Positions 1 through 8,779 of a stretch of DNA of 64,000 nt are shown here, piece by piece. A model generated the notes under the pieces. It was not told where the DNA came from and did no database searches. It saw only the letters and a program-made list of their open reading frames with translations. Where the stretch lies: the NCBI GenBank assembly GCA_964251675.1, contig CAXUKS010000021.1, positions 1-64,000 on the forward strand, read 5' to 3'. Each line of letters begins with the position of its first letter. Within the stretch, counting starts at the first letter, position 1. The stretch comes from JANXMY01 sp964251675. GTDB taxonomy: Bacteria; Armatimonadota; Armatimonadia; Armatimonadales; Capsulimonadaceae. A program made the translations under genes and the position numbers.

Positions 1-48
1 AGCGAGGGGTTTTATGCCTACGGTATTACTGCGTATCAACCCCTCGCT
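1..48. terminator. Hairpin at left edge (terminator-like)
   Basis: An 11-bp perfect inverted repeat (AGCGAGGGGTT at 1-11, its complement at 38-48) encloses a 26-base AT-richer loop. It lies just past the stop of the hydrolase gene at 52 and would end minus-strand transcription or belong to the hairpin-repeat families seen elsewhere here. Any downstream T tract is outside the window, so terminator function is unproven. Confidence 0.45.
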
Positions 49-51
49 TTC

Positions 52-1155
52 TCACTTGCCGCAGAAACACCGCCGCGCAAAGCGGCGCAGGTGGGCGTTG
101 ACCGCGTCCGGGCATTCCAGCAGACTCAGGTGGCCGCAGCCCGGCAGCAGCACCACTTCGGCTCCGGGCAGACGCGCTGCCATCGCCCGCTGCACGGCGG
201 GCGGCATATTGTGGTCGCCTTCGCCGGTCAGCAAAAGCGTCGGGACGGGGAGGCAGGGGGTCAAGCCGCGCACGTCAAACGCGAAGCAGGACAGCGCCCC
301 CCGGCCTGCCGCCCGCATGGAAAACTCCGCGCAGTGCCCCGCCACAAGGTCGCAGTCGCCCCGGCTCAGTCGGCCCACCCGGCCCCCGAACATCAGGGCC
401 AGATGCACGCAGCCCAGACGCTCGATGAAACGCACGAACCACTCGAACGGGCGTGGGAAGCGGCCCATCGCGTGCCCCAACGGCTCCCAGAACGGGCGGC
501 GCAAGGGGATCAGCCAGCCGCGCCCCCGCATGGACTCTAAAATCGGCTCATCGGTCCCGGCCAGCAGGGCCAGCCCGCGCACGGTGGCCATCTGCCGGGG
601 ATACCGGGCCGCGAAGGGAATCAAAATCATCGCACCGACGGAGTGCCCGGCGAGAACGCAGCCGCCGGGGTGACGGTCGGCCTCCACGGCGTCAATGACG
701 GCGGCGAGGTCAGCGGTGACGGCCTCCATCGAGTAGTCTTCATCAGCGGGATGCCCGGAGCGGCCTGTGCCGCGCATATCCCAGACGACCACGCGGAACT
801 CGCCCGAAAGCGCCTTTTTCTGGTAATACCAGGTGTCATGAGTCAGCGACCAGCCGTGCGAGAGCAGCAGGCACGGGGCGTTGTCCGGCCCGAACTGCTC
901 CCATTCCAGCCGCACGCCGCCGCACCCTGTCGCCGTTCCGCGCCGGGTCGGGGGCAGAGGCTTTGGCTCATCGGCCCGGACAGGCCGCAAAAGCCGCAGC
1001 CAGCGCCGCCCCGTCAGTAGCAGGGCCAGCAGGCCCAGCCAGCCCCAGAACGCCGGGCGGCGCGGGTCCCGCACCCGCGCCGCGCCCCACAGCACGCCAA
1101 GCACTCCCAGCAGAGTAGGAACGGCAAACAGACCGCTCCAGATACCAAGCCACAT
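52..1155 (-). CDS. Alpha/beta hydrolase with N-terminal membrane segments
   Basis: A 367-residue alpha/beta-hydrolase fold protein. The first ~50 residues hold two hydrophobic segments around an Arg/Pro-rich turn, suggesting a membrane anchor. The hydrolase core follows: HGWSLTHDTW as the oxyanion strand-loop, nucleophile elbow GHSVGAM near residue 171, acid in GEGDHNMP near 313 and base in GCGHLSLLE near 339. The triad is therefore complete. The substrate cannot be told; the family includes esterases, lactonases and dehalogenases. The ATG at 1155 is preceded by a GGGGGTGA-like ribosome site. It lies 7 bp downstream of the CPBP protease stop, so the two are probably co-transcribed. Confidence 0.85.
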   Translation of the reverse strand: MWLGIWSGLFAVPTLLGVLGVLWGAARVRDPRRPAFWGWLGLLALLLTGRRWLRLLRPVRADEPKPLPPTRRGTATGCGGVRLEWEQFGPDNAPCLLLSHGWSLTHDTWYYQKKALSGEFRVVVWDMRGTGRSGHPADEDYSMEAVTADLAAVIDAVEADRHPGGCVLAGHSVGAMILIPFAARYPRQMATVRGLALLAGTDEPILESMRGRGWLIPLRRPFWEPLGHAMGRFPRPFEWFVRFIERLGCVHLALMFGGRVGRLSRGDCDLVAGHCAEFSMRAAGRGALSCFAFDVRGLTPCLPVPTLLLTGEGDHNMPPAVQRAMAARLPGAEVVLLPGCGHLSLLECPDAVNAHLRRFARRCFCGK

Positions 1156-1162
1156 GGATCAT

Positions 1163-1879
1163 TCACCCCCGCAGCACTGCGCTGAACACCACAATCAGCC
1201 CCAGATCAAAGACCAGGCCATGCCATAAAATCGGCACGATAATCGACCTTGTCTGCCGGTAGAGCCAGGCAAAGAAAATGCCTGCCGCAACAATTGCCAG
1301 CACCGTAGCTTCCGCCCAGCCGGGGCGCAGCAGGAGGCGCAGGACCAGATAGTGCCAGGCGGCAAACGTGAACGCCGTCCAGATCGCGCCGACCGTCCAG
1401 ACCGCCTCGTCTGCGCCCCGCAGCTCGTTGAGCACGACGCCGCGCCAGAACAGCTCTTCCAGCGTGGCGTTCACGGCCACAAAGTACACGCCGAACGGCA
1501 GCAGCAGCGTTGCCTGGAAGCCGCGCTCCGTGACCACCGAGCCGATGCTCGGCGCATTGAGAACCCAGCGGCCAATTTCGGCGTATAAAAACAGGGACAG
1601 CGGCACGATGCAGACCAGCGCCCCGGCCAGCCAGGCCCACTGCTTCCTGGTCGGCCAGCGGACGGACTCGCGCCACAGGCGGCGGCCCCACAGGGCGGCG
1701 GGCAGCAGGCAGCAGCCGTGGTACAGCACAAAGGTCCAGGCAATCGAGTCCAGCCGGTACATCCCCAGCCAGACGGCAGGCCAGGGCAGCAGGGTCAGCA
1801 GAACGACCAGAGACAGGCGGCGGATATTGCGGCGCGGGGTGACACCAGAATGAGTATCGGAATGAGTATCGGAAGACAT
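1163..1879 (-). CDS. CPBP-family intramembrane metalloprotease
   Basis: A polytopic membrane protein of 238 residues from the ATG at 1879; an in-frame GTG at 1927 would add 16 residues but has no good ribosome site. It carries the CPBP/CAAX-protease signature: EELFWRGVVLNEL (EExxxR), a later FxxxH-type motif in FTFAAWHYL, and a final histidine in ILWHGLVFD. Known members are intramembrane proteases (Rce1-like) or bacteriocin-immunity-like proteins. The N terminus encodes a small DTHSDTHS repeat caused by a 12-bp tandem duplication near 1849-1876. It probably heads a two-gene transcript with the downstream hydrolase. Confidence 0.85.
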   Translation of the reverse strand: MSSDTHSDTHSGVTPRRNIRRLSLVVLLTLLPWPAVWLGMYRLDSIAWTFVLYHGCCLLPAALWGRRLWRESVRWPTRKQWAWLAGALVCIVPLSLFLYAEIGRWVLNAPSIGSVVTERGFQATLLLPFGVYFVAVNATLEELFWRGVVLNELRGADEAVWTVGAIWTAFTFAAWHYLVLRLLLRPGWAEATVLAIVAAGIFFAWLYRQTRSIIVPILWHGLVFDLGLIVVFSAVLRG

Positions 1880-1951
1880 TGCGCCCCAGAATAACACAGG
1901 CGGCAAGGGCCTGTCAAGAGAGGGCACGAGGGAACCCCGCCCCGCGCCTGT

Positions 1952-1981
1952 TTGTTATATCTGTAACAACTGGGCTATAAT
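1952..1981 (+). promoter_or_regulatory. trxB promoter with overlapping palindromic operator
   Basis: A -35 TTGTTA (1952-1957), an 18-bp spacer and a perfect -10 TATAAT (1976-1981) precede trxB. TTGTTA-N6-TAACAA at 1952-1969 is an inverted repeat covering the -35 box, and its core TTATA-N2-TGTAA differs by one base from the BlaI/MecI-type consensus TTACA-N2-TGTAA. A dimeric repressor site is likely; which regulator binds is unknown. Confidence 0.6.
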
Positions 1982-2010
1982 ACGTTTAGATTAACTGAAG
2001 AGGCATTTCT

Positions 2011-2997
2011 GTGACCACGACCCCTGAAACCATTTCTCCAACCAACTCGCAGGCCGAGCCGCGCAACGTCGTCATTATCGGCTCCGGCCCTGCCGGGCTG
2101 ACGGCGGCCATTTACGCCGCCCGCGCCAACCTGCATCCATTGGTGATTGAAGGCGGTGCGCCGAACCTGCCCGGCGGGCAGCTTATGATTACGTCCGATG
2201 TGGAAAACTTCCCCGGCTTCGCCCACGGCATCATGGGGCCGGAGCTGATGGACCAGATGCGCCAGCAGGCCGAGCGGGTCGGCGCGGAGTTCCTGACTGA
2301 GAACGTAGACACCGTGGACTTTTCCCAGCGTCCGTTCCACATCAAGACGGATGACAACAAAGAGTTCTGGGCCAAGACCGCCATTGTGACCACGGGCGCC
2401 TCGGCCAGGTGGCTGGGCCTGCCGTCGGAAACCGCGCTGTACGGCAAGGGCGTCTCGGCGTGCGCGACCTGCGACGGCTTTTTCTTCCGGGGCAAAGAAG
2501 TGGTGGTCATCGGCGGCGGCGACACGGCACTGGAAGAGGCCAATTATCTGTCCCGCATGGCCTCCAAAGTGACTTTGATCCACCGCCGCGATTCATTCCG
2601 GGCCTCGCAGATCATGCAGAAGCGGGCGATGGACAACCCGAAAATCGAAGTCATCTGGGACAGCGTGGTGAAAGCTATTCACGACCCCGAAGCGGGCAAA
2701 GTGACGGGCCTGACCCTGCACAATTTAAAGACCGATGCGGAGACGTTCTTCCGTACCGACGGCGTCTTTATCGCTATCGGCCACTCGCCGAACACGAAGC
2801 TGTTTGAGGGCCATCTGGAGATGGACTCGGCGGGCTACATCGTCACCCATCCGGGCCGCCCCACTACCAATGTCCCCGGCGTCTTCGCGGCGGGCGATGT
2901 GCAGGACACGGAGTACAAGCAGGCCATCACCGCCGCTGGCTCCGGCTGTCAGGCCGCGATGGACGCCGAGCGGTATCTGGAAGAGCAGGAGCAGTAG
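2011..2997 (+). CDS. trxB: Thioredoxin reductase (NADPH)
   Basis: A 328-residue FAD/NADPH thioredoxin reductase of the low-molecular-weight bacterial type. An N-terminal FAD motif GSGPAGLTAAIYAAR is followed by the redox-active CATC (in SACATCDGFFF), the NADPH-binding GGGDTALEEA and the C-terminal FAD segment VFAAGDVQD. It moves electrons from NADPH to thioredoxin in the cytoplasm and could ultimately feed the thioredoxin-like and DsbD proteins encoded in this window. Translation starts at GTG 2011 behind GAAGAGG. It has its own promoter with an overlapping palindrome, and the family is often under thiol or oxidative stress control. Confidence 0.95.
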   Translation: MTTTPETISPTNSQAEPRNVVIIGSGPAGLTAAIYAARANLHPLVIEGGAPNLPGGQLMITSDVENFPGFAHGIMGPELMDQMRQQAERVGAEFLTENVDTVDFSQRPFHIKTDDNKEFWAKTAIVTTGASARWLGLPSETALYGKGVSACATCDGFFFRGKEVVVIGGGDTALEEANYLSRMASKVTLIHRRDSFRASQIMQKRAMDNPKIEVIWDSVVKAIHDPEAGKVTGLTLHNLKTDAETFFRTDGVFIAIGHSPNTKLFEGHLEMDSAGYIVTHPGRPTTNVPGVFAAGDVQDTEYKQAITAAGSGCQAAMDAERYLEEQEQ

Positions 2998-3343
2998 ACC
3001 CCTCCCGGCTTGTTCAGCCCTCTTGTCCCGTTCTTTCCCAACCCTCCCCTACCAAGGGAGGGTGGCGAGGGACGAGCCGGGATCGGCTCACTTCAAGCTT
3101 TGCCTGCATGCCTACACCAGCGGCCACGGATTGCAGCCACGGATTGAAATCCGTGGCTGAAAAGCCTTCGGCTGAATGTCCCTGCGGGACAGAAGAAATG
3201 CAAGACCTACGAAGTGGGCATCCCGCAGGAACGTTCGGCGTCTTCGCCCCTCAGCCATGCATTTCAATGCGTGGCTCTGGATGCGTGACCGAGGCTGTGC
3301 GGGCGGGGCAGGATATAGACCCCCTGACCGCCAATTAGACCCT
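2998..3343. repeat. Intergenic repeat region (hairpin repeats)
   Basis: This 346-bp gap holds no convincing gene. Near 3045-3085 is a copy of the family ending GGTGGCGAGGGACGAGCCGGG, also seen near 56,878. At 3135-3158 a hairpin has arms AGCCACGGATT / AATCCGTGGCT. A short hairpin TGTCCCTGCGGGACA lies at 3177-3191, and a second large hairpin AGCCATGCATT / AATGCGTGGCT at 3253-3276. The two large hairpins look like ends of one composite REP-like element. In-frame codons through this stretch would extend rsmG upstream but are repeat-derived. Confidence 0.7.
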
Positions 3344-4024
3344 GTGGAACAAACAATCACTGATATTTTAGAGCGCGGGGCGAACGGTGCGTGGCATCTG
3401 GGGCTGAGCGAAACCCAACTGGCGCAGTTTGAGCAGTTTGCCGCTCTGCTGGTGGAGTGGAACGCGACGCGGATGAACCTGACGCGGCTGACGGAGCCGC
3501 GTGAGGTGGCCGTCAAGCATTTCTTAGACTCGCTGGCCCTGCTGACCGTGACGCGGCCACCACTGGGCGCGGCGGTGCTGGATGTGGGGACGGGGGCGGG
3601 GCTGCCGGGGCTGGCGCTGAAGATCGCACGGCCTGACCTGCGGGTGACGCTGCTGGACGGCACGGCCAAGAAGCTGGCCTTCTGCCGGACGGTGGCGGAC
3701 GACCTAGGGCTGGACGGGGTGGAGACGGTGCATGCCCGCGCCGAAGATGCCTGGAAGCGGCCTGAAATGACCGGGGCGTTTGACTGGGTGACAGCCCGTG
3801 CGGTCGCGCCGCTGGACAAACTGCTGCCCTGGCTGGCTCCATTTGCCAGGCCCGGCGGCCTGTTGCTGTCGCTGAAAGGCCCGGCGGCGGCGGACGAGCT
3901 GGCACTGGCCCGGCCCGTGGCGCGGCGTCTGGGCCTGATGCTGGCCGTGCCGGTGTCCGTGCTGCTGCCCGAAGCGGCGGAAGAGATTGTGCGGCAGATT
4001 GTGACGGCGCGGCGGGGTACTTAG
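3344..4024 (+). CDS. rsmG: 16S rRNA (guanine-N7)-methyltransferase RsmG
   Basis: RsmG (GidB) methylates N7 of the conserved guanine at position 527 of 16S rRNA using S-adenosylmethionine. The SAM site VLDVGTGAGLPGLALKIA is clear, followed by the second-strand motif VTLLDGTAKKLAFC and the family block FDWVTARAVAPLDKLL. The open frame begins at 3176, but the first 56 codons run through the REP-like repeat. GTG at 3344 gives 226 residues, close to the normal family size, and is the preferred start. The gene stands alone between trxB and the convergent pilT. Confidence 0.92.
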   Translation: MEQTITDILERGANGAWHLGLSETQLAQFEQFAALLVEWNATRMNLTRLTEPREVAVKHFLDSLALLTVTRPPLGAAVLDVGTGAGLPGLALKIARPDLRVTLLDGTAKKLAFCRTVADDLGLDGVETVHARAEDAWKRPEMTGAFDWVTARAVAPLDKLLPWLAPFARPGGLLLSLKGPAAADELALARPVARRLGLMLAVPVSVLLPEAAEEIVRQIVTARRGT

Positions 4025-4033
4025 TACCACGCC

Positions 4034-4064
4034 GAGTGCCGGGGGTTTTATATCCCCGGCACTC
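4034..4064. terminator. Hairpin between convergent rsmG and pilT
   Basis: GAGTGCCGGGG at 4034-4044 pairs with CCCCGGCACTC at 4054-4064 around a T-rich loop. It lies between two converging genes and probably ends transcription from at least one side, although no long T tract follows. Confidence 0.6.
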
Positions 4065-4100
4065 CGGCCTAGCGTTCTGAGCAGGCACAGATGCCCTTAT

Positions 4101-5657
4101 CTAGTATCCCTTCACCAGACGGTTGAAGTTTTCGCGGTCAATCGCCCGCGTCGCCGCCTCCTCAAAGCTCACTTCCCCACTGCGGTGCAGGTCGGCTAAA
4201 ACGCGGTCCATCGACTGCATTCCGTGCTGTGCGCCGGTCTCGATGACCGAATAAATCTGGTATGATTTGCCCTCGCGGATCAGGTTGCGAAGGGCCGAAG
4301 TCGCCACCATGATCTCAATGGCCGAGACGCGGCCTCCGCCAATCCGAGGTAGGAGCTGCTGGGAGACCACGGCTTCAATGCTGGTGGAAAGCTGCACGCG
4401 GACCTGCTCCTGCTGATGCGAGGGGAACACGTCTACAATGCGGTCAATCGTCGCCGGGGCCGACCGGGTGTGCAGGGTGGCGAAGACAAGATGCCCCGTT
4501 TCAGCCAGCGTGATGGCGGCGGCGATTGTCTCCAGGTCGCGCATTTCGCCGACGAGAATGACATCCGGGTCTTCGCGCAGGGATGCCCGCAGGGCATTGG
4601 TGAACGAGTCGGTGTCCGTGCCCAGCTCGCGCTGATTGACCATGCTCTTTTTATGTGAGTGCAGGTACTCAATCGGGTCTTCAATGGTCAGAATATGCGC
4701 CTCGCGCTCGGAATTGATAATATCTATCAGTGACGCAATGGTGGTGGACTTGCCGGAGCCAGTGGGACCTGTGACCAGCACCAGCCCCGAATGCTTCTGC
4801 GTGAAGGTTCGCAGCACGGGCGGCAGCTTAAGCTGCTCCATCGACGGCACGACGTTCGGGATGACGCGCATGGCGCAGCCGACCGACGACCGCTGCCGGT
4901 AGACATTGAACCGGAACCGGCCCACGCCTTTGACGCCATACGAAAAGTCCAGCTCATGCGTGCGCTCAAACTTTTCAATCTGCGTGTTGTTCAGCACATC
5001 AAACACAATGCGCTGCGTGTCCCGCTCCATGGCTCTCTCGAAAGGCAGGGCCACCAGCCTGCCGTCTTTGCGGACCATTGGCGGCAGGCCCACCGACAGG
5101 TGCAGGTCGGATGCGCCGGACTGCACCGTCAGCCGCAGCAGCTCGTCGATATGCATATCCGCCAGCTCGCGCTCTTCCCCGGCGACTACCGTGCGGGCCG
5201 CCGCCGTGTGGAAATCTTCCGTCGCCAGCTCGCCGCTCATGAAGTCTTTGGTGGAGAGCGATGTTTCCACGCCGGACGCATCGCCGAGCGCCCCCAGTGC
5301 CGCGCCCAGGCCGCCGAGGCCAGCGGGCAGGTCGTCGGCCCCTGCAGATTCGCTCATTGTAAAGGAGTTGCGGCGCATTCCCGGCGGCAGGGTGGGCGGT
5401 GCGGCGGCGGCTCTCGCGGCTTCCCGCTCCCGCGCCCGGTCCTCTTTGACAAACGGCAGGGCGGTCTCTCCCTGCGCTTTGGCGCGTGCTTCGGCGGATT
5501 CGGCTTCGGCACGGGCGGCGAGCAGGAAGTCCACGCTGTCAAAGGTCTCAGCGACGCGGGCGCTGAAGTCGCTGTAATCGTCTTGATCGGCAGGCGGCGC
5601 GGGCTTAATCTGTGGGAGGCTGTTGAGCGGCAGCAGGTCTTCGTTGTTGACGATCAT
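4101..5657 (-). CDS. pilT: Type IV pilus retraction ATPase, PilT-like, with N-terminal extension
   Basis: A 518-residue GspE-superfamily hexameric ATPase. The PilT core begins near residue 165 (DMHIDELLRLTVQSGASDLHL). It contains Walker A GPTGSGKST, the Asp box, Walker B ILVGEMRDLETI and the His box GHLVFATLHTRSA, so the engine is intact. The protein powers pilus disassembly in the cytoplasm. The usual PilT is ~345 residues; this one has ~165 extra N-terminal residues rich in Ala, Glu, Gly and Asp and probably disordered, of unknown role. It is last in the pilB-HDOD-pilT unit, but separated from the HDOD gene by a 266-bp gap containing a large inverted repeat, so it may have its own promoter. 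Confidence 0.9.
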   Translation of the reverse strand: MIVNNEDLLPLNSLPQIKPAPPADQDDYSDFSARVAETFDSVDFLLAARAEAESAEARAKAQGETALPFVKEDRAREREAARAAAAPPTLPPGMRRNSFTMSESAGADDLPAGLGGLGAALGALGDASGVETSLSTKDFMSGELATEDFHTAAARTVVAGEERELADMHIDELLRLTVQSGASDLHLSVGLPPMVRKDGRLVALPFERAMERDTQRIVFDVLNNTQIEKFERTHELDFSYGVKGVGRFRFNVYRQRSSVGCAMRVIPNVVPSMEQLKLPPVLRTFTQKHSGLVLVTGPTGSGKSTTIASLIDIINSEREAHILTIEDPIEYLHSHKKSMVNQRELGTDTDSFTNALRASLREDPDVILVGEMRDLETIAAAITLAETGHLVFATLHTRSAPATIDRIVDVFPSHQQEQVRVQLSTSIEAVVSQQLLPRIGGGRVSAIEIMVATSALRNLIREGKSYQIYSVIETGAQHGMQSMDRVLADLHRSGEVSFEEAATRAIDRENFNRLVKGY

Positions 5658-5719
5658 GGCAGGGTCTTTCTGACGATGCGTGTGCTGAAAAAAGCCATTA
5701 ATTCGAAAGGGCGTGAGTG

Positions 5720-5902
5720 CGAGGGGCTAACCCCCCTCGCTGGGAAGCGCGAAGCGCCTTGAACCCGCCTGCGCGGGTGAAGAATAAGAGAAGACGAAGT
5801 ACAGGGGCAGGTTCTTTTCCTATTCTGTTCCTATCTTAAATCTTTACCCGCGCAGGCGGGTTCAAGGCGCTTCGCCCCCCAGCGAGGGGGTTCAGCCCCT
5901 CG
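5720..5902. repeat. Long inverted repeat (~57-bp arms)
   Basis: Arms at 5720-5778 and 5846-5902 are near-perfect reverse complements (ACCCGCGCAGGCGGGTTCAA is shared). They flank a 67-bp AT-richer spacer carrying TTTTCCTATTCTGTTCC. A related spacer sequence sits inside the inverted repeat at 40,293-40,434, so these look like members of one miniature repeat family. The element lies between pilT and the HDOD gene. No transposase is present, and no target-site duplication was confirmed. Confidence 0.75.
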
Positions 5903-5923
5903 TCCATTCGTGTTCACCGCGCC

Positions 5924-6865
5924 TCAAATCCCCATTCCGCTGAGGCCCTTTGCCAGCTCCACGCGGCAGGCGTGGATCATGGATTGAAAGCACTCTTCGG
6001 ACACCCGCAGGGGCAGCAGGGCGTCGTGGCAGGTCTGGTGCAGCAGGGCCAGCGCATCCAGGGTGGGGGACGCCGGGGCGGTCTCTAAAAACCGGGCGAT
6101 TTCATTGGCGAGGCACACGGTCGCGGTCAGCTTCGGGTTCAGCGTGGCCGCACCGGGGGTGTGGTGAAAGGCTATCGCTTCTACAAGAGAGGCGGGCAGG
6201 TTCCAGCGCGTCGCCATCGCGCCGCCGATCTGCCCATGCGTGAACAGCATGGCTTCGGCTTCAATCACCGAGTACCGGACTTTGTGCAGCTCGGCCATGC
6301 GGACCAGAGCCACAAACAGCGCATGGCGGCTGCGGTCCAGAGCCGCTTTGCCGATGTCGTGCAGCAGCGCCGCCGTATAGGCCTGCTCGGCGCCCACGGC
6401 CTGGCGCATGTCCGGGGACAGCAGGCCGACCACGATGCGGGCGCACTGGGCGGCGTCTATGGAATGCCGCCACAGGGCGCGGCGGGCCAGCGCGGGCACA
6501 TCCCCGCGCCCCAGAAACAGGCTGCTCGTCGAGAGGGTCGTCGCCATCTCACGCAGGGTGCGGAAGCCGAGAAAGACTATTGCTTCGCGCAGGCTGGAAA
6601 CACGCCGGGGCAGGCCGTAATAGGAAGAGTTCGCCAGGGCCAGAATCTTGACCGCCAGCGCCTGATCCATCGCAATCAGCTTCTCCAAATCGGGTGCGGC
6701 GGCTTTGGGGTCGTCCGTCAGCGAGATCACGCGCAGAACGATCTGAGGCAGGGTCGCCAGATCGCTGGCCCCGGCGACAATCTGCTGCAGCGTGTCCATC
6801 GGGTTGACGGGTTCGAGGCTCAGCGGCGTGGTGGGAGCCAAGCCGGCATATGTTTCTGTTGTCAT
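5924..6865 (-). CDS. HDOD-domain signalling protein
   Basis: A 313-residue protein from ATG 6865. The HDOD domain fills most of the length, starting at LATLPQIVLRVISL and including ALAVKILALANSSYYG, SLREAIVFLGF and the metal-site-like LLHDIGKAALD. HDOD proteins are HD-domain relatives, usually without phosphodiesterase activity, that act as signalling or scaffold modules, often in motility and c-di-GMP systems. The ATG at 6865 lies just past the pilB stop; an in-frame ATG at 6880 would overlap pilB but has no ribosome site. Its place between pilB and pilT suggests control of pilus function. Confidence 0.88.
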   Translation of the reverse strand: MTTETYAGLAPTTPLSLEPVNPMDTLQQIVAGASDLATLPQIVLRVISLTDDPKAAAPDLEKLIAMDQALAVKILALANSSYYGLPRRVSSLREAIVFLGFRTLREMATTLSTSSLFLGRGDVPALARRALWRHSIDAAQCARIVVGLLSPDMRQAVGAEQAYTAALLHDIGKAALDRSRHALFVALVRMAELHKVRYSVIEAEAMLFTHGQIGGAMATRWNLPASLVEAIAFHHTPGAATLNPKLTATVCLANEIARFLETAPASPTLDALALLHQTCHDALLPLRVSEECFQSMIHACRVELAKGLSGMGI

Positions 6866-6869
6866 GGTG

Positions 6870-8603
<1,734 letters not shown>

Positions 8604-8640
8604 GAGTGGGTTCCTGTGGCTGTTCAAGTGCCAGGGCAAT

Positions 8641-8679
8641 AAAAATCAAAAACAAAAAAGGCAGGGCGTATGCCCTGCC
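8641..8679 (-). terminator. Rho-independent terminator after pilQ
   Basis: Read on the minus strand, GGCAGGGC-ATAC-GCCCTGCC is followed directly by TTTTTTGTTTTT. It lies between the pilQ stop (8780) and the pilB start (8603), so it ends the pilMNOPQ transcript. Confidence 0.85.
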
Positions 8680-8693
8680 AGAGTATCGGTGTT

Positions 8694-8757
8694 TGGGGGG
8701 GTGTTCTTTAGGCGAGGCGGCCCCCCCCCGCCCCCAATAATGGGGGAGCCAGAAATG
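8694..8757. repeat. Homopolymer-rich intergenic stretch
   Basis: Runs of G and C (a G tract near 8695-8701 and a C9 tract near 8726-8734) lie close to the end of pilQ, upstream of the terminator. No gene is seen here. Confidence 0.6.
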
Positions 8758-8779
8758 TAAGAGTGGGGGCGGGGGGTTC

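Noticed and set aside
3176..3343. N-terminal extension of rsmG
   Set aside because: Runs through a hairpin repeat and makes the protein much longer than the family.
5720..5902. Insertion sequence
   Set aside because: Inverted arms are present, but there is no transposase frame in the 67-bp spacer and no clear target duplication.
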